Positions 36,313 to 45,839 of a DNA stretch of 64,000 nt are shown one piece after another; the first letter of the stretch is position 1, and the number at the start of each line of letters is the position of its first letter. A program made the translations under genes and the position numbers. This stretch comes from an uncultured Paracoccaceae bacterium (GTDB lineage: Bacteria > Pseudomonadota > Alphaproteobacteria > Rhodobacterales > Rhodobacteraceae): NCBI GenBank assembly GCA_947503175.1, contig CANNCO010000001.1, positions 372,001 through 436,000 of the forward strand. The letters are read 5' to 3'. The notes below the pieces were generated by a model. That model was not told where the DNA came from. It saw only the letters and a list, made by a program, of their open reading frames with translations, and did not search any database.

Positions 36313-37176
36313 TTATGCAACCTTCTCCAACGTCACGTCGGGTGCGATGCCCAGGGCGTGGACGACGTCCCGGGTAAGATTGGGTTTGTTGAGCGTGTAG
36401 AAATGGAGATCTTCGACCCCGCCTTCGATCAGGTCGGTGCACAGCTCGGTGCAGATCGCCGTGGCCAGAAGATCGGATCGTCCATCGCGTTCGGCGGTTT
36501 CAAATGCGTCGACCAGCCATGCCGGGATCTGGGCACCGCAGCGGGCGGCGAACTTGGCGGTGCCGCCCCAGTTTTCAATGGGCAGGATGCCAGGGATGAT
36601 CGTCGCGTCGATGCCGGCAGCGGCGCAGGCGTCGCGGAAGCGGAAGAACGTTTCCGCTTCGAAGAAGAACTGGGTGATTGCGGAATGGGCACCTGCGTCG
36701 ATCTTGCGCTTGAGCCAGTCAACGTCCGACGTGCCGCTTTGCGCCTCGGGATGCGGGTCCGGATAGGCGCCGACGCGGATGTGGAATTTGCCGGTTTCAG
36801 CGAGAGCCGCGACCAGTTCACAGGAATCGGCGAAACCGTCGGGATGTCGCGTGAAGCTGCCCTGGCCCTTGGGTGGATCGCCGCGAAGTGCAACGATTTC
36901 GCGGACACCCGCCTTGGCATAGCGTTCGGCGATGGCGAGGGTTTCGGCGCGGGTGGCGTCGACGCATGTCAGATGGGCGGCGACGTTCAGGCCGTATTGC
37001 CGGCCTATGATCTTGACGGCGTCGTGGGTCAGATCGCGCGTTGTACCGCCCGCGCCATATGTGACGGATACGAACTCCGGCGAGAGAGCGGAGAGCGTGT
37101 TGACCGTCTGCCAAAGCCGGAATGACGCGTCGAGCGACTGGGGCGGGAAGAATTCGAAGGAGATGCGCGGGCTCAT
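36313..37176 (-). CDS. metF: 5,10-methylenetetrahydrofolate reductase
   Basis: MetF is an FAD enzyme that makes 5-methyl-THF for methionine synthesis. The 287-residue protein begins MSPRISFEFFPPQSLDAS and contains VTYGAGGTTRD, HLTCVDATR, ALRGDPPKGQG and ITQFFFE, all family motifs. AGAGGA lies nine bases before the ATG. It is divergent from metR with an 85-base shared region carrying a palindrome. Confidence 0.96.
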   Translation of the reverse strand: MSPRISFEFFPPQSLDASFRLWQTVNTLSALSPEFVSVTYGAGGTTRDLTHDAVKIIGRQYGLNVAAHLTCVDATRAETLAIAERYAKAGVREIVALRGDPPKGQGSFTRHPDGFADSCELVAALAETGKFHIRVGAYPDPHPEAQSGTSDVDWLKRKIDAGAHSAITQFFFEAETFFRFRDACAAAGIDATIIPGILPIENWGGTAKFAARCGAQIPAWLVDAFETAERDGRSDLLATAICTELCTDLIEGGVEDLHFYTLNKPNLTRDVVHALGIAPDVTLEKVA

Positions 37177-37230
37177 CAGGATATCCTCTTGGTTCACCGC
37201 TTGTCCCACGCGTGCACATGTGAGACAAAT

Positions 37231-37254
37231 TCATAATCTTCAACACGATTATGA
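37231..37254. promoter_or_regulatory. Palindromic operator candidate between metF and metR
   Basis: TCATAATC (37231-37238) and GATTATGA (37247-37254) are exact reverse complements with an 8-base spacer. LysR-type regulators bind such interrupted palindromes, usually in the divergent region with their target. It ends seven bases before the metR start codon and lies about 55 bases from the metF start, so MetR autorepression and metF control are both plausible. Confidence 0.6.
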
Positions 37255-37261
37255 GCCGCAT

Positions 37262-38170
37262 ATGCATATCGAGTTTCGCCACCTGCGCACGATCAGAGCC
37301 ATTCACGAGGCTGGCGGGCTGGCGCGTGCGGCCGATCAGTTGCATATCACCCAGTCGGCCCTGTCCCATCAGGTGAAGGGGTTGGAAGATCAGGCTGGTG
37401 TGGAGTTGTTCGTGCGCCGGTCGAAGCCCCTGAAGCTTTCGGCGGCAGGGCGGCGTCTTTTGGTGCTGGCCGAGAAGGTTCTGCCAGAGATCGAGGCGAT
37501 TGAGCAGGAATTTGCGGGGATACAGAGCGGGAAATCCGGGCGCCTGCACATCGCAATCGAGTGCCACGCCTGCTTCGAATGGCTGTTTCCGGTGCTTGAG
37601 AAGTTTCGCCATGCGTGGCCGGAGGTTGACGTGGATATTCGCCCCGGACTGGCATTCGATGCCTTGCCCGCGCTGATGCGGGAAGAGGTCGATCTTGTCG
37701 TGTCTTCCGATCCCGAAGAGCTGGATGGTGCGGATTTCACGCCGCTTTTCGACTATGCGCCGGTTTTTGTCGCCTCGGCTCAGCATCCGCTGGCGGCCAA
37801 GGACTTCGTGGAGGCAGCTGACTTTCGGGGCGAAACGCTGATCACCTATCCGGTGGATCGGGCACGTCTGGATGTGTTCAGCCAGCTTCTGATGCCAGCC
37901 AAAGTGGAGCCTGCATCGGTACGACAGGTCGAGTTGACGGCGGTGATCCTGCTTCTGGTCGCCTCGAACCGGGGTGTGGCGGTTCTGCCGGACTGGGTGG
38001 TGCGCGAGGTGCGCTATAACTCGGACTATGTGACACGCCCGATCACCGAGAACGGCCTGACGCGGCGGCTTTACGCGGCGACGCGCGGTGAGGACACGAC
38101 GAAGCCCTTCATGTCGCATCTGCTGCGGCTGGCGCGGACAGAACCCGTGAAGTTGCAGCGCGGTGCCTGA
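37262..38170 (+). CDS. metR: LysR-type regulator MetR
   Basis: The 302-residue protein has the LysR helix-turn-helix at the N-terminus (HLRTIRAIHEAGGLARAADQ, then LHITQSALSHQVKGLE) and a periplasmic-binding-like effector domain (about residues 90-295). Sequence features such as ECHACFEWLFPVLEKF and the position divergent to metF identify it as MetR, which responds to homocysteine in enterics. It probably controls metF through the palindrome just upstream. Confidence 0.92.
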   Translation: MHIEFRHLRTIRAIHEAGGLARAADQLHITQSALSHQVKGLEDQAGVELFVRRSKPLKLSAAGRRLLVLAEKVLPEIEAIEQEFAGIQSGKSGRLHIAIECHACFEWLFPVLEKFRHAWPEVDVDIRPGLAFDALPALMREEVDLVVSSDPEELDGADFTPLFDYAPVFVASAQHPLAAKDFVEAADFRGETLITYPVDRARLDVFSQLLMPAKVEPASVRQVELTAVILLLVASNRGVAVLPDWVVREVRYNSDYVTRPITENGLTRRLYAATRGEDTTKPFMSHLLRLARTEPVKLQRGA

Positions 38171-38326
38171 TCTCTCGACCCGATTGCTTTGTTCGTCGGT
38201 GATTGCGGGGTCTTCGACACCCTCAAAACCGGAAACTCCCGGTTAGTCTCCCGCGTCGCGGCATGGCCCTTGGCATTCGCCCACGGCTCGCCTATACGCG
38301 CGCCCTGATCCTCGGGAGCCGGATAG

Positions 38327-39115
38327 ATGCAAGGCAGCGCAAATCTCAACGTCATGATCAAGGCCGCGCGCAAGGCGGGGCGCAGTCTGGTCAAGGATTT
38401 CCGCGAGGTGGAGAACCTTCAGGTGTCGTCCAAAGGGGCGGGCGACTTTGTGAGCCGGGCTGATATCGCGGCCGAGGAGATCATCCGTGAAGAACTGATG
38501 GCCGCGCGTCCCAACTATGGTTGGGTCGGTGAGGAAAGCGATCCGGTTGACGGCAAGGACCCGACGCGGCGCTGGATCGTCGATCCGCTGGACGGGACCA
38601 CGAACTATCTGCACGGGATGCCGCATTGGGGCGTGTCGATTGCCCTTGAACATAAGGGCGAGATCGTCGCGGCCGTGGTTCTGGACCCGGCGAAGGACGA
38701 GATGTTTCTGGCCGAGAAAGGGCAGGGGGCGTGGCTGAACAACACGCGGCTGCGTGTGTCGGGCCGTAACCGGATGATCGAGTGCATCTTTGCGACCGGC
38801 ATTCCGTTCGGCGGACGGCCCGATCTGCCCGAAACGCTGCAGGATATCGCCCGCGTGGCTCCGGCCTGTGCCGGTATCCGTCGCTGGGGCGCAGCCGCGC
38901 TGGACCTTGCCTATGTGGCGGCGGGTCGTTTCGACGGGTATTGGGAGCGTGGGATATCGACATGGGATATTGCGGCAGGTATTCTGCTTGTCCGCGAAGC
39001 CGGCGGTTTGGTCGAGGCTGTGGTGCCGCGTGTTTCGCCCTTTGACGACGGAACCATCCTTTCGGCCAATGGCGGGATTTTTGACGGGTTCGCCAAGGTT
39101 ATCCGGAACGTGTGA
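38327..39115 (+). CDS. suhB: Inositol monophosphatase family protein (SuhB-like)
   Basis: The 262-residue protein is a lithium-sensitive-type phosphatase with GEES (metal-binding), DPLDGTTNYLHG and ISTWDIAAGILLVREAGG, the three metal-site motifs. Substrates may include inositol 1-phosphate or related sugar phosphates; E. coli SuhB also aids rRNA transcription. It stands alone and its stop is two bases from the convergent GFA gene. Confidence 0.93.
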   Translation: MQGSANLNVMIKAARKAGRSLVKDFREVENLQVSSKGAGDFVSRADIAAEEIIREELMAARPNYGWVGEESDPVDGKDPTRRWIVDPLDGTTNYLHGMPHWGVSIALEHKGEIVAAVVLDPAKDEMFLAEKGQGAWLNNTRLRVSGRNRMIECIFATGIPFGGRPDLPETLQDIARVAPACAGIRRWGAAALDLAYVAAGRFDGYWERGISTWDIAAGILLVREAGGLVEAVVPRVSPFDDGTILSANGGIFDGFAKVIRNV

Positions 39116-39117
39116 CC

Positions 39118-39489
39118 CTATTTCCGGTCGGACGGGTGATTGATCCCGTCGGTCCACGGAATGTCGCCCAGATCGCGCGGGTTGATCCCCTCGATATTCG
39201 CAGCGTTCACACCGTATTCGTTGGGGTTCGAGCGGCGGCGATGGTGGGTGTAGATCCCGCAGATGTTGCAAAAGTAGTGTTTGGCCGTGCCCGTACCCCA
39301 TTCATAGAGCGTGAGGTTGTCGGCGCCCTTGACGATCTCCAGACCGTCCAGCGGTGCGGTGAGCGCGACCGCACCGCGCCGCGAACAGAACGAGCAATCG
39401 CACCGGCTTGCCGTTTTGACACCATCGGTCAGCATGACAGCCAACTCGACGGCCCCGCAGTGGCAGGTGGCTTTCAGCGGTTTCGTCAT
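39118..39489 (-). CDS. GFA-family (glutathione-dependent formaldehyde-activating-like) zinc protein
   Basis: The 123-residue protein has ATCHCGAVELAV, CDCSFCSRRGAV and YFCNICGIYTHH, the cysteine pattern of the two zinc sites in GFA/CENP-V proteins. Some members bind S-hydroxymethylglutathione, but most have unknown substrates. Its ATG overlaps the rhomboid stop as ATGA, so the two are translationally coupled. Confidence 0.9.
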   Translation of the reverse strand: MTKPLKATCHCGAVELAVMLTDGVKTASRCDCSFCSRRGAVALTAPLDGLEIVKGADNLTLYEWGTGTAKHYFCNICGIYTHHRRRSNPNEYGVNAANIEGINPRDLGDIPWTDGINHPSDRK

Positions 39490-40223
39490 CTGCGGGTCAC
39501 CTTCGGGATCGAGGTGCGGACACGCCGGTAATTCGCCTCTGGATGTGGCGGGTGCCCCTTGGTCCGTTTCCAGTAGGCCGTTCCGCCCCGGCGGACCCAG
39601 ATCGGAAGCGCAAGGATCAGGCCGACGATGAAGCCGCCCGCATGGGCCCAATAGGCCACGCCGCCGACGCCCGGAGGCGCGTTCAGGCCGCTGAACAACT
39701 GCAGCCCGAACCAAAGCCCCAGCATGAGCCATGCAGGTACGGGGATGATCCGGAAGATGACGACAATGATGATCAGGACGTCGACGCGCGCCTTTGGAAA
39801 CATCAGGAGATAGCCGCCGAGAACACCCGCAATTGCACCCGACGCTCCGACCATGGGTATGGTGGAGTTCGGATCGGCCATGACCTGAAGAAATGCCGCG
39901 CCGATGCCGGAGGCCAGATAGAAGCCAAGGAAGTTGGTATGCCCCATTTCTTCTTCTAGATTGTCACCGAAAATCCAGAGAAACAGCATGTTCCCGCCAA
40001 GGTGCATCAGGCCGCCATGAAGGAACATTGACGTGATGAAGCCAACCGGGTTCTGCGCTGCACCTGCCGGGACAAGTCCCCAGGTTTCAAAGAACGACTG
40101 GAGCGCCCGTGGGTTCTGAAACATCCCGTAATAGCCTAGAAACACGACGATATTTATCGCCATCAATGCGTAGGTGACATACGGTACTTTTTCCGACGGG
40201 TTATGGTCACGGATTGGAAACAT
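39486..40223 (-). CDS. Rhomboid family intramembrane serine protease
   Basis: The 245-residue membrane protein begins MFPIRDHNPSEKVPYVTYAL and has about six membrane helices. FLHGGLMHLGGNMLFLWIFG precedes GASGA, which holds the catalytic serine, and AYWAHAGGF holds the catalytic histidine. It cleaves membrane proteins within the bilayer; substrate unknown. ATG at 40223 is chosen; the longer reading frame runs under the TPR gene. It is followed by the GFA gene. Confidence 0.93.
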   Translation of the reverse strand: MFPIRDHNPSEKVPYVTYALMAINIVVFLGYYGMFQNPRALQSFFETWGLVPAGAAQNPVGFITSMFLHGGLMHLGGNMLFLWIFGDNLEEEMGHTNFLGFYLASGIGAAFLQVMADPNSTIPMVGASGAIAGVLGGYLLMFPKARVDVLIIIVVIFRIIPVPAWLMLGLWFGLQLFSGLNAPPGVGGVAYWAHAGGFIVGLILALPIWVRRGGTAYWKRTKGHPPHPEANYRRVRTSIPKVTRR

Positions 40224-40302
40224 GTGATTAAAGCTGGTTCGCGCACCCGGTGAGGTCAAGCGGCGGTTGACAGAATCGGTGTGTGCGCCCTGTTTTGTGA
40301 CT

Positions 40303-40842
40303 ATGAAGCCTTTGTTTTGTGCCCTATGCTTGCTGGCCTCGCCCGCCTTGGCCGAATGCCCGCCCGTTGCCGATCGCAGCGCAGAACTGGCCGAGCTGTT
40401 CGAAAGCGCCCGCAATGCGCCGAACGATATGGCCGGTCGTGTCTTCTCCGACCAGATGTGGGAGATTTGGGTGGATGCCCCGGACGATGTGGCAGCCGCA
40501 TTGCTGAACACTGGCATGATCGCGCGGCGGGTGGCAGATTATCTTGCGGCGCGGGATGCATTTGACCGGCTGGTCGAGTACTGCCCGCACTGGGCCGAGG
40601 GGTACAATCAGCGGGCGTTCATCGCCTTTCTGAGCGGTGACTTTGAAACCGCGCTCGTGGACCTTGAGAAGACTGTCGAGATCAATCCCGAACATGTGGG
40701 GGCGTTGTCGGGCCTTGCGCTGACATTGACTGCACTGGGTCGCGAAGACGAGGCACAGGACTGGTTGCGCAAGGCGTTGGCGCTGAACCCGTGGATCCCG
40801 GAGCGCGGGCTTCTTAAAGAGCCGGCTGGCGAAGAGCTTTGA
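40303..40842 (+). CDS. Secreted tetratricopeptide-repeat protein
   Basis: The 179-residue protein has a signal peptide (MKPLFCALCLLASPALAECP) and three TPR-like units covering about residues 65-165 (LLNTGMIARRVADYLAARDA, AEGYNQRAFIAFLSGDFETA, ALSGLALTLTALGREDEAQD). TPR proteins scaffold protein contacts; a periplasmic role is inferred. The ATG at 40303 is selected because the signal peptide begins there. It is divergent from the rhomboid gene. Confidence 0.85.
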   Translation: MKPLFCALCLLASPALAECPPVADRSAELAELFESARNAPNDMAGRVFSDQMWEIWVDAPDDVAAALLNTGMIARRVADYLAARDAFDRLVEYCPHWAEGYNQRAFIAFLSGDFETALVDLEKTVEINPEHVGALSGLALTLTALGREDEAQDWLRKALALNPWIPERGLLKEPAGEEL

Positions 40843-40985
40843 CAAGCTGGCAATAAAGACTGATCGACCACGGGGTATTGATACATAGCATTCCCAAGAT
40901 CGGCGCAGAGGCGAAACATGAGCGCAGCCTTTACCCGCGCGTGACGATTGCGGGGGCGCGCACAACGCCCTAGAAGTCCTCGAAA

Positions 40986-41071
40986 GCCCGCGTGGTGGAA
41001 TGGTAGACACAGGGGACTTAAAATCCCCAGGCCGAAAGGCCGTGCCGGTTCGAGTCCGGCCGCGGGTACCA
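40986..41071 (+). tRNA. tRNA-Leu (anticodon TAA)
   Basis: The acceptor stem GCCCGCG pairs with CGCGGGT (first pair G-U). The anticodon stem GGGGA/TCCCC holds the loop with TAA, and a long variable arm GCCGAAAGGC is present as expected for a class II tRNA. T-arm GGTTCGAGTCC and encoded CCA (41069-41071) follow. It reads TTA/TTG codons. Confidence 0.97.
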
Positions 41072-41120
41072 GATTTCCTTGTCCTCGAAAGGCCTTGGGA
41101 ATTTTGGGATATGGCGGTTT

Positions 41121-42602
41121 TCAGGACCGTGCGCGCAGCGGCATGGTGCGCATACCGGGGCGAAGGTTGTGGTATGTCAGCCGATCCAGCTGGCAGGGGT
41201 TCAGGCCGGGTGCCGCGACGGACATGACCCGCCCTGCAATCGGGTCGAAGTCGGCGCGGTAGTGCACGCTGCTTTTGACGCAGAGGATGCGTTGAGCCGC
41301 AGGACTGATGCCGAGATGCGTGAAGATCGCCTGATCAAGGCACTGGCTGCGATTGCTGCTCACAAGGACCCGGATGTCGGCATCGGTATCGAGTATACGC
41401 AGGCAGGCGGACGGGCCGTTATGGGCGGTGGCGCCCGCGTACATCTTGCCGGTGAATTTGAAGGTGCCCGACCCAAGGGTCTCGACACGGAACCGCGCGG
41501 TCAGGGGGCTATCGTCGGGGTGGCCTGACCGTCCGCCAAGCGCGGCTTCGAATTCGGCTCCAATGCCCAGGTCGCGGGCGGTCGCGGCGACTTCCGGGTC
41601 ATGGTGGAGAGCCGAGACGGCGCCGGTCGCGGTTTCGGACAGCAGGGCCTTTAGCAAGCCATTGGTGTCGGATGTGGCCCCCGCGCCGGGGTTGTCCTGC
41701 ACGTCTGCCAGCACCACCGGCCTGCCGGTGCTTGTTTGCATCGCCGCGACGACTGCTTTTTCCGGTGAATAGAGTGCCGTGTCGAAAAGCGGCTCGGCGT
41801 CGAGGAGCGTGCGCATGAGTTGGTCGGCCAGCGCATCCGCCTGGCCTTGATCCGGTGCGTAGGCGACAACTGCCGGGCCCGCATCGGCGATGTCGGCGGC
41901 GGAGAAACCCAGTGCGATATCCGCCGTCTGATCGGCGAGCATCGCATAGAGCGCATCGCAGGGCGCAGCACCGGTGAACTGCGACTGGATCGGAAGGAGG
42001 AACGGGGCCTGACGGAAGGCTTTGGCCATGGGTTCACCGGCCAAGTGTCTGGTCAGCATGACAAAACTGCGCGCGCCGGTTTCGGCCATATCCAGATGCG
42101 GATAGGTTCGGAAGATCGTGATCGACGTCGCATGGTCCACCATGGCGCGTGAAATGTTGGCATGAAGGTCGAGGCTGACCGCGATAGGCAGGTCCTGTCC
42201 AACCTGCGTGCGGATTTCGGAAAGCAGCGCGCCTTCGCCGTCTTCGAAGCTTTCGGTGACCATCGCGCCGTGGAGATCGAGGTAGAGGCCGTCGATTGGT
42301 CCGGCTTCCCGCAACCCCCGAAGGATTGCCTGTGAAATCCGATTGAACGCGTCGTCGGTGACATGGGAACACGGCTCGGCGAAGGCCCAGAGGATCGGGA
42401 CCAGTTCAATGTCGCCGTTTGCTCCGGCCGCTTCGATGAAGCCCGCAATCGGCAGGTTGATGCCGCGGGTGCCGCTGATCACCTCGGACCCGGTCAAAAG
42501 GGGCGGCCAGCTGTCGGCGACGAGAAAGTCGTCATAGGTCGCGAGGGTCGTTCCGAACGTGTTCGTTTCGTGCTGGAACCCGGCGATGGCGATGCGGGGC
42601 AC
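41121..42602 (-). CDS. M81-family metallopeptidase (microcystinase MlrC-like)
   Basis: The 493-residue protein begins [13 protein letters not shown], the M81 signature, with [34 protein letters not shown] and [14 protein letters not shown]. MlrC of Sphingomonas degrades a linear microcystin fragment, but most M81 proteins have unknown substrates, probably small peptides or amides. The start is GTG at 42602, 12 bases after the metG stop, so it is likely cotranscribed with metG. Confidence 0.92.
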   Translation of the reverse strand: MPRIAIAGFQHETNTFGTTLATYDDFLVADSWPPLLTGSEVISGTRGINLPIAGFIEAAGANGDIELVPILWAFAEPCSHVTDDAFNRISQAILRGLREAGPIDGLYLDLHGAMVTESFEDGEGALLSEIRTQVGQDLPIAVSLDLHANISRAMVDHATSITIFRTYPHLDMAETGARSFVMLTRHLAGEPMAKAFRQAPFLLPIQSQFTGAAPCDALYAMLADQTADIALGFSAADIADAGPAVVAYAPDQGQADALADQLMRTLLDAEPLFDTALYSPEKAVVAAMQTSTGRPVVLADVQDNPGAGATSDTNGLLKALLSETATGAVSALHHDPEVAATARDLGIGAEFEAALGGRSGHPDDSPLTARFRVETLGSGTFKFTGKMYAGATAHNGPSACLRILDTDADIRVLVSSNRSQCLDQAIFTHLGISPAAQRILCVKSSVHYRADFDPIAGRVMSVAAPGLNPCQLDRLTYHNLRPGMRTMPLRARS

Positions 42603-42614
42603 GGTCCTCGGCCC

Positions 42615-44333
42615 CTAGTCGCGTATGCCTGCGAAGCGAGCCTGCCAATCCTCGCGCTGTTCGTCCGTGATCTTCTGAAACATAACGTCGGGGACCGAGA
42701 ACTCGTGCCCGGGCGGCAGTGCGGTCAGGGCAGCGGGTACATCGTCGGGCCAGCGGGTATCGAGCGTGTTCATTGCCGACAGCATCCGCGCAGCGGCGTC
42801 GGGGATGAAGGGCGCGGACAGGACTGAATAAAGCCGGATCAGGTTCAGCGACAGGCGGATGATGGCAGCGGCGCGGTCGGGGTCGGTCTTGAACGCCGTC
42901 CATGGCGCGGTGGATTGCAGATATTCGTTTCCCGCGACCCAGATGGCCCGCAGTTCGCCGGCGGCCTTGCGGATCTCCATTGCCTCCATATGCGCCTCAT
43001 AGGCATGGATGCGGGTCGTCAGCGTCTCGATCAGCGCGGTTTCGTCCGGGCCGAACTCCCCGGCCTGGGGCACCGTTTCACCGAACTTGGACCGCGCGAA
43101 CTTGGTGACGCGGGAGACGAAATTGCCCAGAACATCCGCAAGATCCTTGTTTACGGAGGACTGGAAGTTCTCCCAGGTGAACTCGCTGTCCGAGTTCTCC
43201 GGCGCATGGCTGAGAAGCCACCAGCGCCAGTAGTCGGCGGGCAGGATCGACAGGGCCTGATCCATGAAGACACCGCGACCTTGCGAGGTCGAGAACTGGC
43301 CGCCGTCATAGTTCAGGTAATTGAACGACTTGATGTAATCGACCAGCTTCCAGGGCTCGCCGGACCCGATGATCGTGGCGGGGAAGGACAGGGTATGGAA
43401 GGGGACGTTGTCCTTGCCCATGAACTGCACGTAACGGACGTCATCGGCGCCCTTGTCGGTCCGCCACCAGCGTTCCCAATCCGCATCCGGGCGGCCCGCA
43501 TCGTCAGTCCATTCCTTGGCGCAGGCGATGTATTCGATCGGTGCATCGAACCAGACGTAGAAAACCTTGCCTTCCATTCCCGGCCAGGGTTCGTCGCCGC
43601 GTTTGACGGGCACGCCCCAGTCGAGATCGCGGGTGATGCCGCGGTCCTGCAACCCGTCGCCATCGTTCAGCCATTTCTTTGCAATCGAGGTCGTCAGAAT
43701 CGGCCAGTCGGTCTTGGTGTCGATCCAGTCGGACAGATCCTGCCGCAGTGACCGCTGTTTCAGATAAAGGTGCTTTGTCTCGCGCACTTCCAGATCGGTG
43801 GAGCCGGAGATGGCCGAACGCGGCTCGATCAGATCGGTCGGATCAAGCTGCTTGGTGCAGTTTTCGCATTGGTCGCCCCGGGCGCGCTCATAGCCGCAGT
43901 TGGGACAGGTCCCTTCGATATAGCGGTCGGGCAGGAAGCGGCCATCGGTGTTCGAATAGACCTGTTTCTCGGTCACTTCCTCGATCAGGCCGTTATCCGC
44001 CAGCCGCCCCGCGAAATGCTGGGTGAGCGCGTGGTTCTGCGGTGACGACGAGCGGCCGAACTTGTCGAAGGAGAGCCGGAACCCGTCCGACAGGTCCTTT
44101 TGGACCTGCCACATCTCGGCACAGTATTCGGCGACCGGTTTGCCCGCCTTGGCTGCTGCAAGTTCGGCGGGTGTGCCGTGTTCATCCGTCGCGCAGAGAA
44201 ACAGCACCTCATGATTTCGCGCCCGCATGAACCGGGCGTAGAGGTCAGCGGGAAGCTGTGAACCGACAAGGTTGCCCAGATGTTTGATCCCGTTGATATA
44301 GGGGATCGCGGAGGTGATCAGAATGCGTGCCAT
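42615..44333 (-). CDS. metG: Methionyl-tRNA synthetase
   Basis: MetG charges initiator and elongator tRNA-Met. The 572-residue protein starts with [18 protein letters not shown], carrying the HIGH-like motif, has the zinc knuckle [17 protein letters not shown] in the connective peptide, and [10 protein letters not shown], the KMSKS equivalent. It lacks the C-terminal dimerisation domain of the longer E. coli enzyme. ATG at 44333 fits the family. Confidence 0.97.
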   Translation of the reverse strand: MARILITSAIPYINGIKHLGNLVGSQLPADLYARFMRARNHEVLFLCATDEHGTPAELAAAKAGKPVAEYCAEMWQVQKDLSDGFRLSFDKFGRSSSPQNHALTQHFAGRLADNGLIEEVTEKQVYSNTDGRFLPDRYIEGTCPNCGYERARGDQCENCTKQLDPTDLIEPRSAISGSTDLEVRETKHLYLKQRSLRQDLSDWIDTKTDWPILTTSIAKKWLNDGDGLQDRGITRDLDWGVPVKRGDEPWPGMEGKVFYVWFDAPIEYIACAKEWTDDAGRPDADWERWWRTDKGADDVRYVQFMGKDNVPFHTLSFPATIIGSGEPWKLVDYIKSFNYLNYDGGQFSTSQGRGVFMDQALSILPADYWRWWLLSHAPENSDSEFTWENFQSSVNKDLADVLGNFVSRVTKFARSKFGETVPQAGEFGPDETALIETLTTRIHAYEAHMEAMEIRKAAGELRAIWVAGNEYLQSTAPWTAFKTDPDRAAAIIRLSLNLIRLYSVLSAPFIPDAAARMLSAMNTLDTRWPDDVPAALTALPPGHEFSVPDVMFQKITDEQREDWQARFAGIRD

Positions 44334-44365
44334 AGCGCGCATTTAGCGGCTTGCTTGCGGGTCGT

Positions 44366-45739
44366 CTAGTTCACATCGACCATCTTGCCGGGGTTGAGAA
44401 TGTTCTGTGGGTCAAGGGTGCGTTTCATCTGGGCCATTACGCCCCATGCATCTCCGTGTTCCTCGGACATATACTGCATCTTGCCGATGCCCACACCGTG
44501 TTCGCCCGTCACCGTTCCGCCCATGGCAAGGGCGCGCTGGGCCATGCGATGGGCAAGGTCCTTGGCCGTCGCAAGGCTGGCAGGGTCGTCGGGGTCGATG
44601 AAGATCGTTGCATGGAAGTTGCCGTCGCCCACATGGCCGAGGATCGGGCCGTACATGCCGCTCTCGGCAATATCGGCTTGTGTCTCCTCGATCGCTTCGG
44701 CGAGTTTCGAGATCGGGACGCAGATATCGGTGGCCATGGCGCGCATTCCGGGGCGTTGTGATTTCAATGCGTAGTAGCCGTCGTGGCGCATCCGCCAGAG
44801 CCGGTTGCGATCTTCGGTCTTTGCCGACCATTGAAAGCCCTCCGCTCCGAATTCTACGGCGACTTCGCCGAAGCGTTCGGCATCCTCCGCCACCGATGTG
44901 TCCGAGCCGTGGAATTCGATCATCAGGTGTGGCCGTTCGGGTAGCCCGGCATCGGCATAGGCGTTGAAGGCGCGGGCGGTATCGGCGTCGACAAGTTCGA
45001 TCCGGGCCATTGGGATGCCCATCTGGATTGTCGTGATCACGGTATCGACGGCATTTCCCACGTTTTCGAAGGCGCAGACCGCGGCCGAAGTCGCCTCCGG
45101 TTGGCCATGCAGTTTGAGCGTGAGTTCCGTGATCAGACCCAGTGTGCCCTCGGAGCCCAGAAACAGCGCCGTCATGTCGTAACCAGCAGAGCTTTTGCGC
45201 GCGCGAGTGCCGGTTCGGATGATCCGGCCATCGGCCAGAACAACCTCCAGCCCCATCACGTTGTCCCGCATGGTGCCATAGCGCACCGCAGTCGTCCCGG
45301 AGGCGCGCGTGGCGGCCATGCCGCCGAGGGTGGCATCGGCGCCGGGGTCGACAGGGAAGAAAAGCCCGGTCGTGCGCAGTTCTTCGGCAAGCGCGCGCCG
45401 GGTGATACCGGGCTGAACGATGCAATCCATATCTTCGGCGTGGACCGCAAGGACGCGGTTCATCCGCTGGAAATCCACTGTCACACCGCCGCGAATAGCC
45501 AGCGCGTGACCTTCAAGCGATGTGCCCACACCCCATGGAATAACCGGGCAATCATGTGCGGCACAGATCCGGACAATCGCGGAAACCTCTTCTGTCGTCT
45601 CGGGATAGGCGACCGCATCGGGCGGCGCGTCATCAAAATACGTTTCAGATGCACCATGCAGGGCCAGTTCGGACTTGGACCGGGCGAGCCGTTCGCCTAA
45701 CACTGTGGATAACTCGGCAATTGCGGACTGGATGGTCAA
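44366..45739 (-). CDS. FAD-linked D-lactate dehydrogenase / glycolate-oxidase-like (LDHD type)
   Basis: The 457-residue VAO-family flavoprotein has PWGVGTSLEGHA (FAD-binding PP loop), PGADATLGGMAATRASGT, GTLGLITELTLKLHG, and near the end GHVGDGNFHATI and TGEHGVGIGK, the metal and active-site motifs. It is closest to mitochondrial-type D-lactate dehydrogenase. The start is TTG at 45739, supported by GGGAGG five to six bases upstream. The GlcE and GlcF subunits are not nearby, consistent with a one-subunit enzyme. Confidence 0.88.
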   Translation of the reverse strand: MTIQSAIAELSTVLGERLARSKSELALHGASETYFDDAPPDAVAYPETTEEVSAIVRICAAHDCPVIPWGVGTSLEGHALAIRGGVTVDFQRMNRVLAVHAEDMDCIVQPGITRRALAEELRTTGLFFPVDPGADATLGGMAATRASGTTAVRYGTMRDNVMGLEVVLADGRIIRTGTRARKSSAGYDMTALFLGSEGTLGLITELTLKLHGQPEATSAAVCAFENVGNAVDTVITTIQMGIPMARIELVDADTARAFNAYADAGLPERPHLMIEFHGSDTSVAEDAERFGEVAVEFGAEGFQWSAKTEDRNRLWRMRHDGYYALKSQRPGMRAMATDICVPISKLAEAIEETQADIAESGMYGPILGHVGDGNFHATIFIDPDDPASLATAKDLAHRMAQRALAMGGTVTGEHGVGIGKMQYMSEEHGDAWGVMAQMKRTLDPQNILNPGKMVDVN

Positions 45740-45839
45740 GACCGCCTCCCTGTGATTGACGGCGCAACCCTATGCCACGCAGGCGGGCTGGGGAAGGGAC
45801 GGCGTGAGCGCGCTTGCAGGGACGGGACATGTTCGCGCG

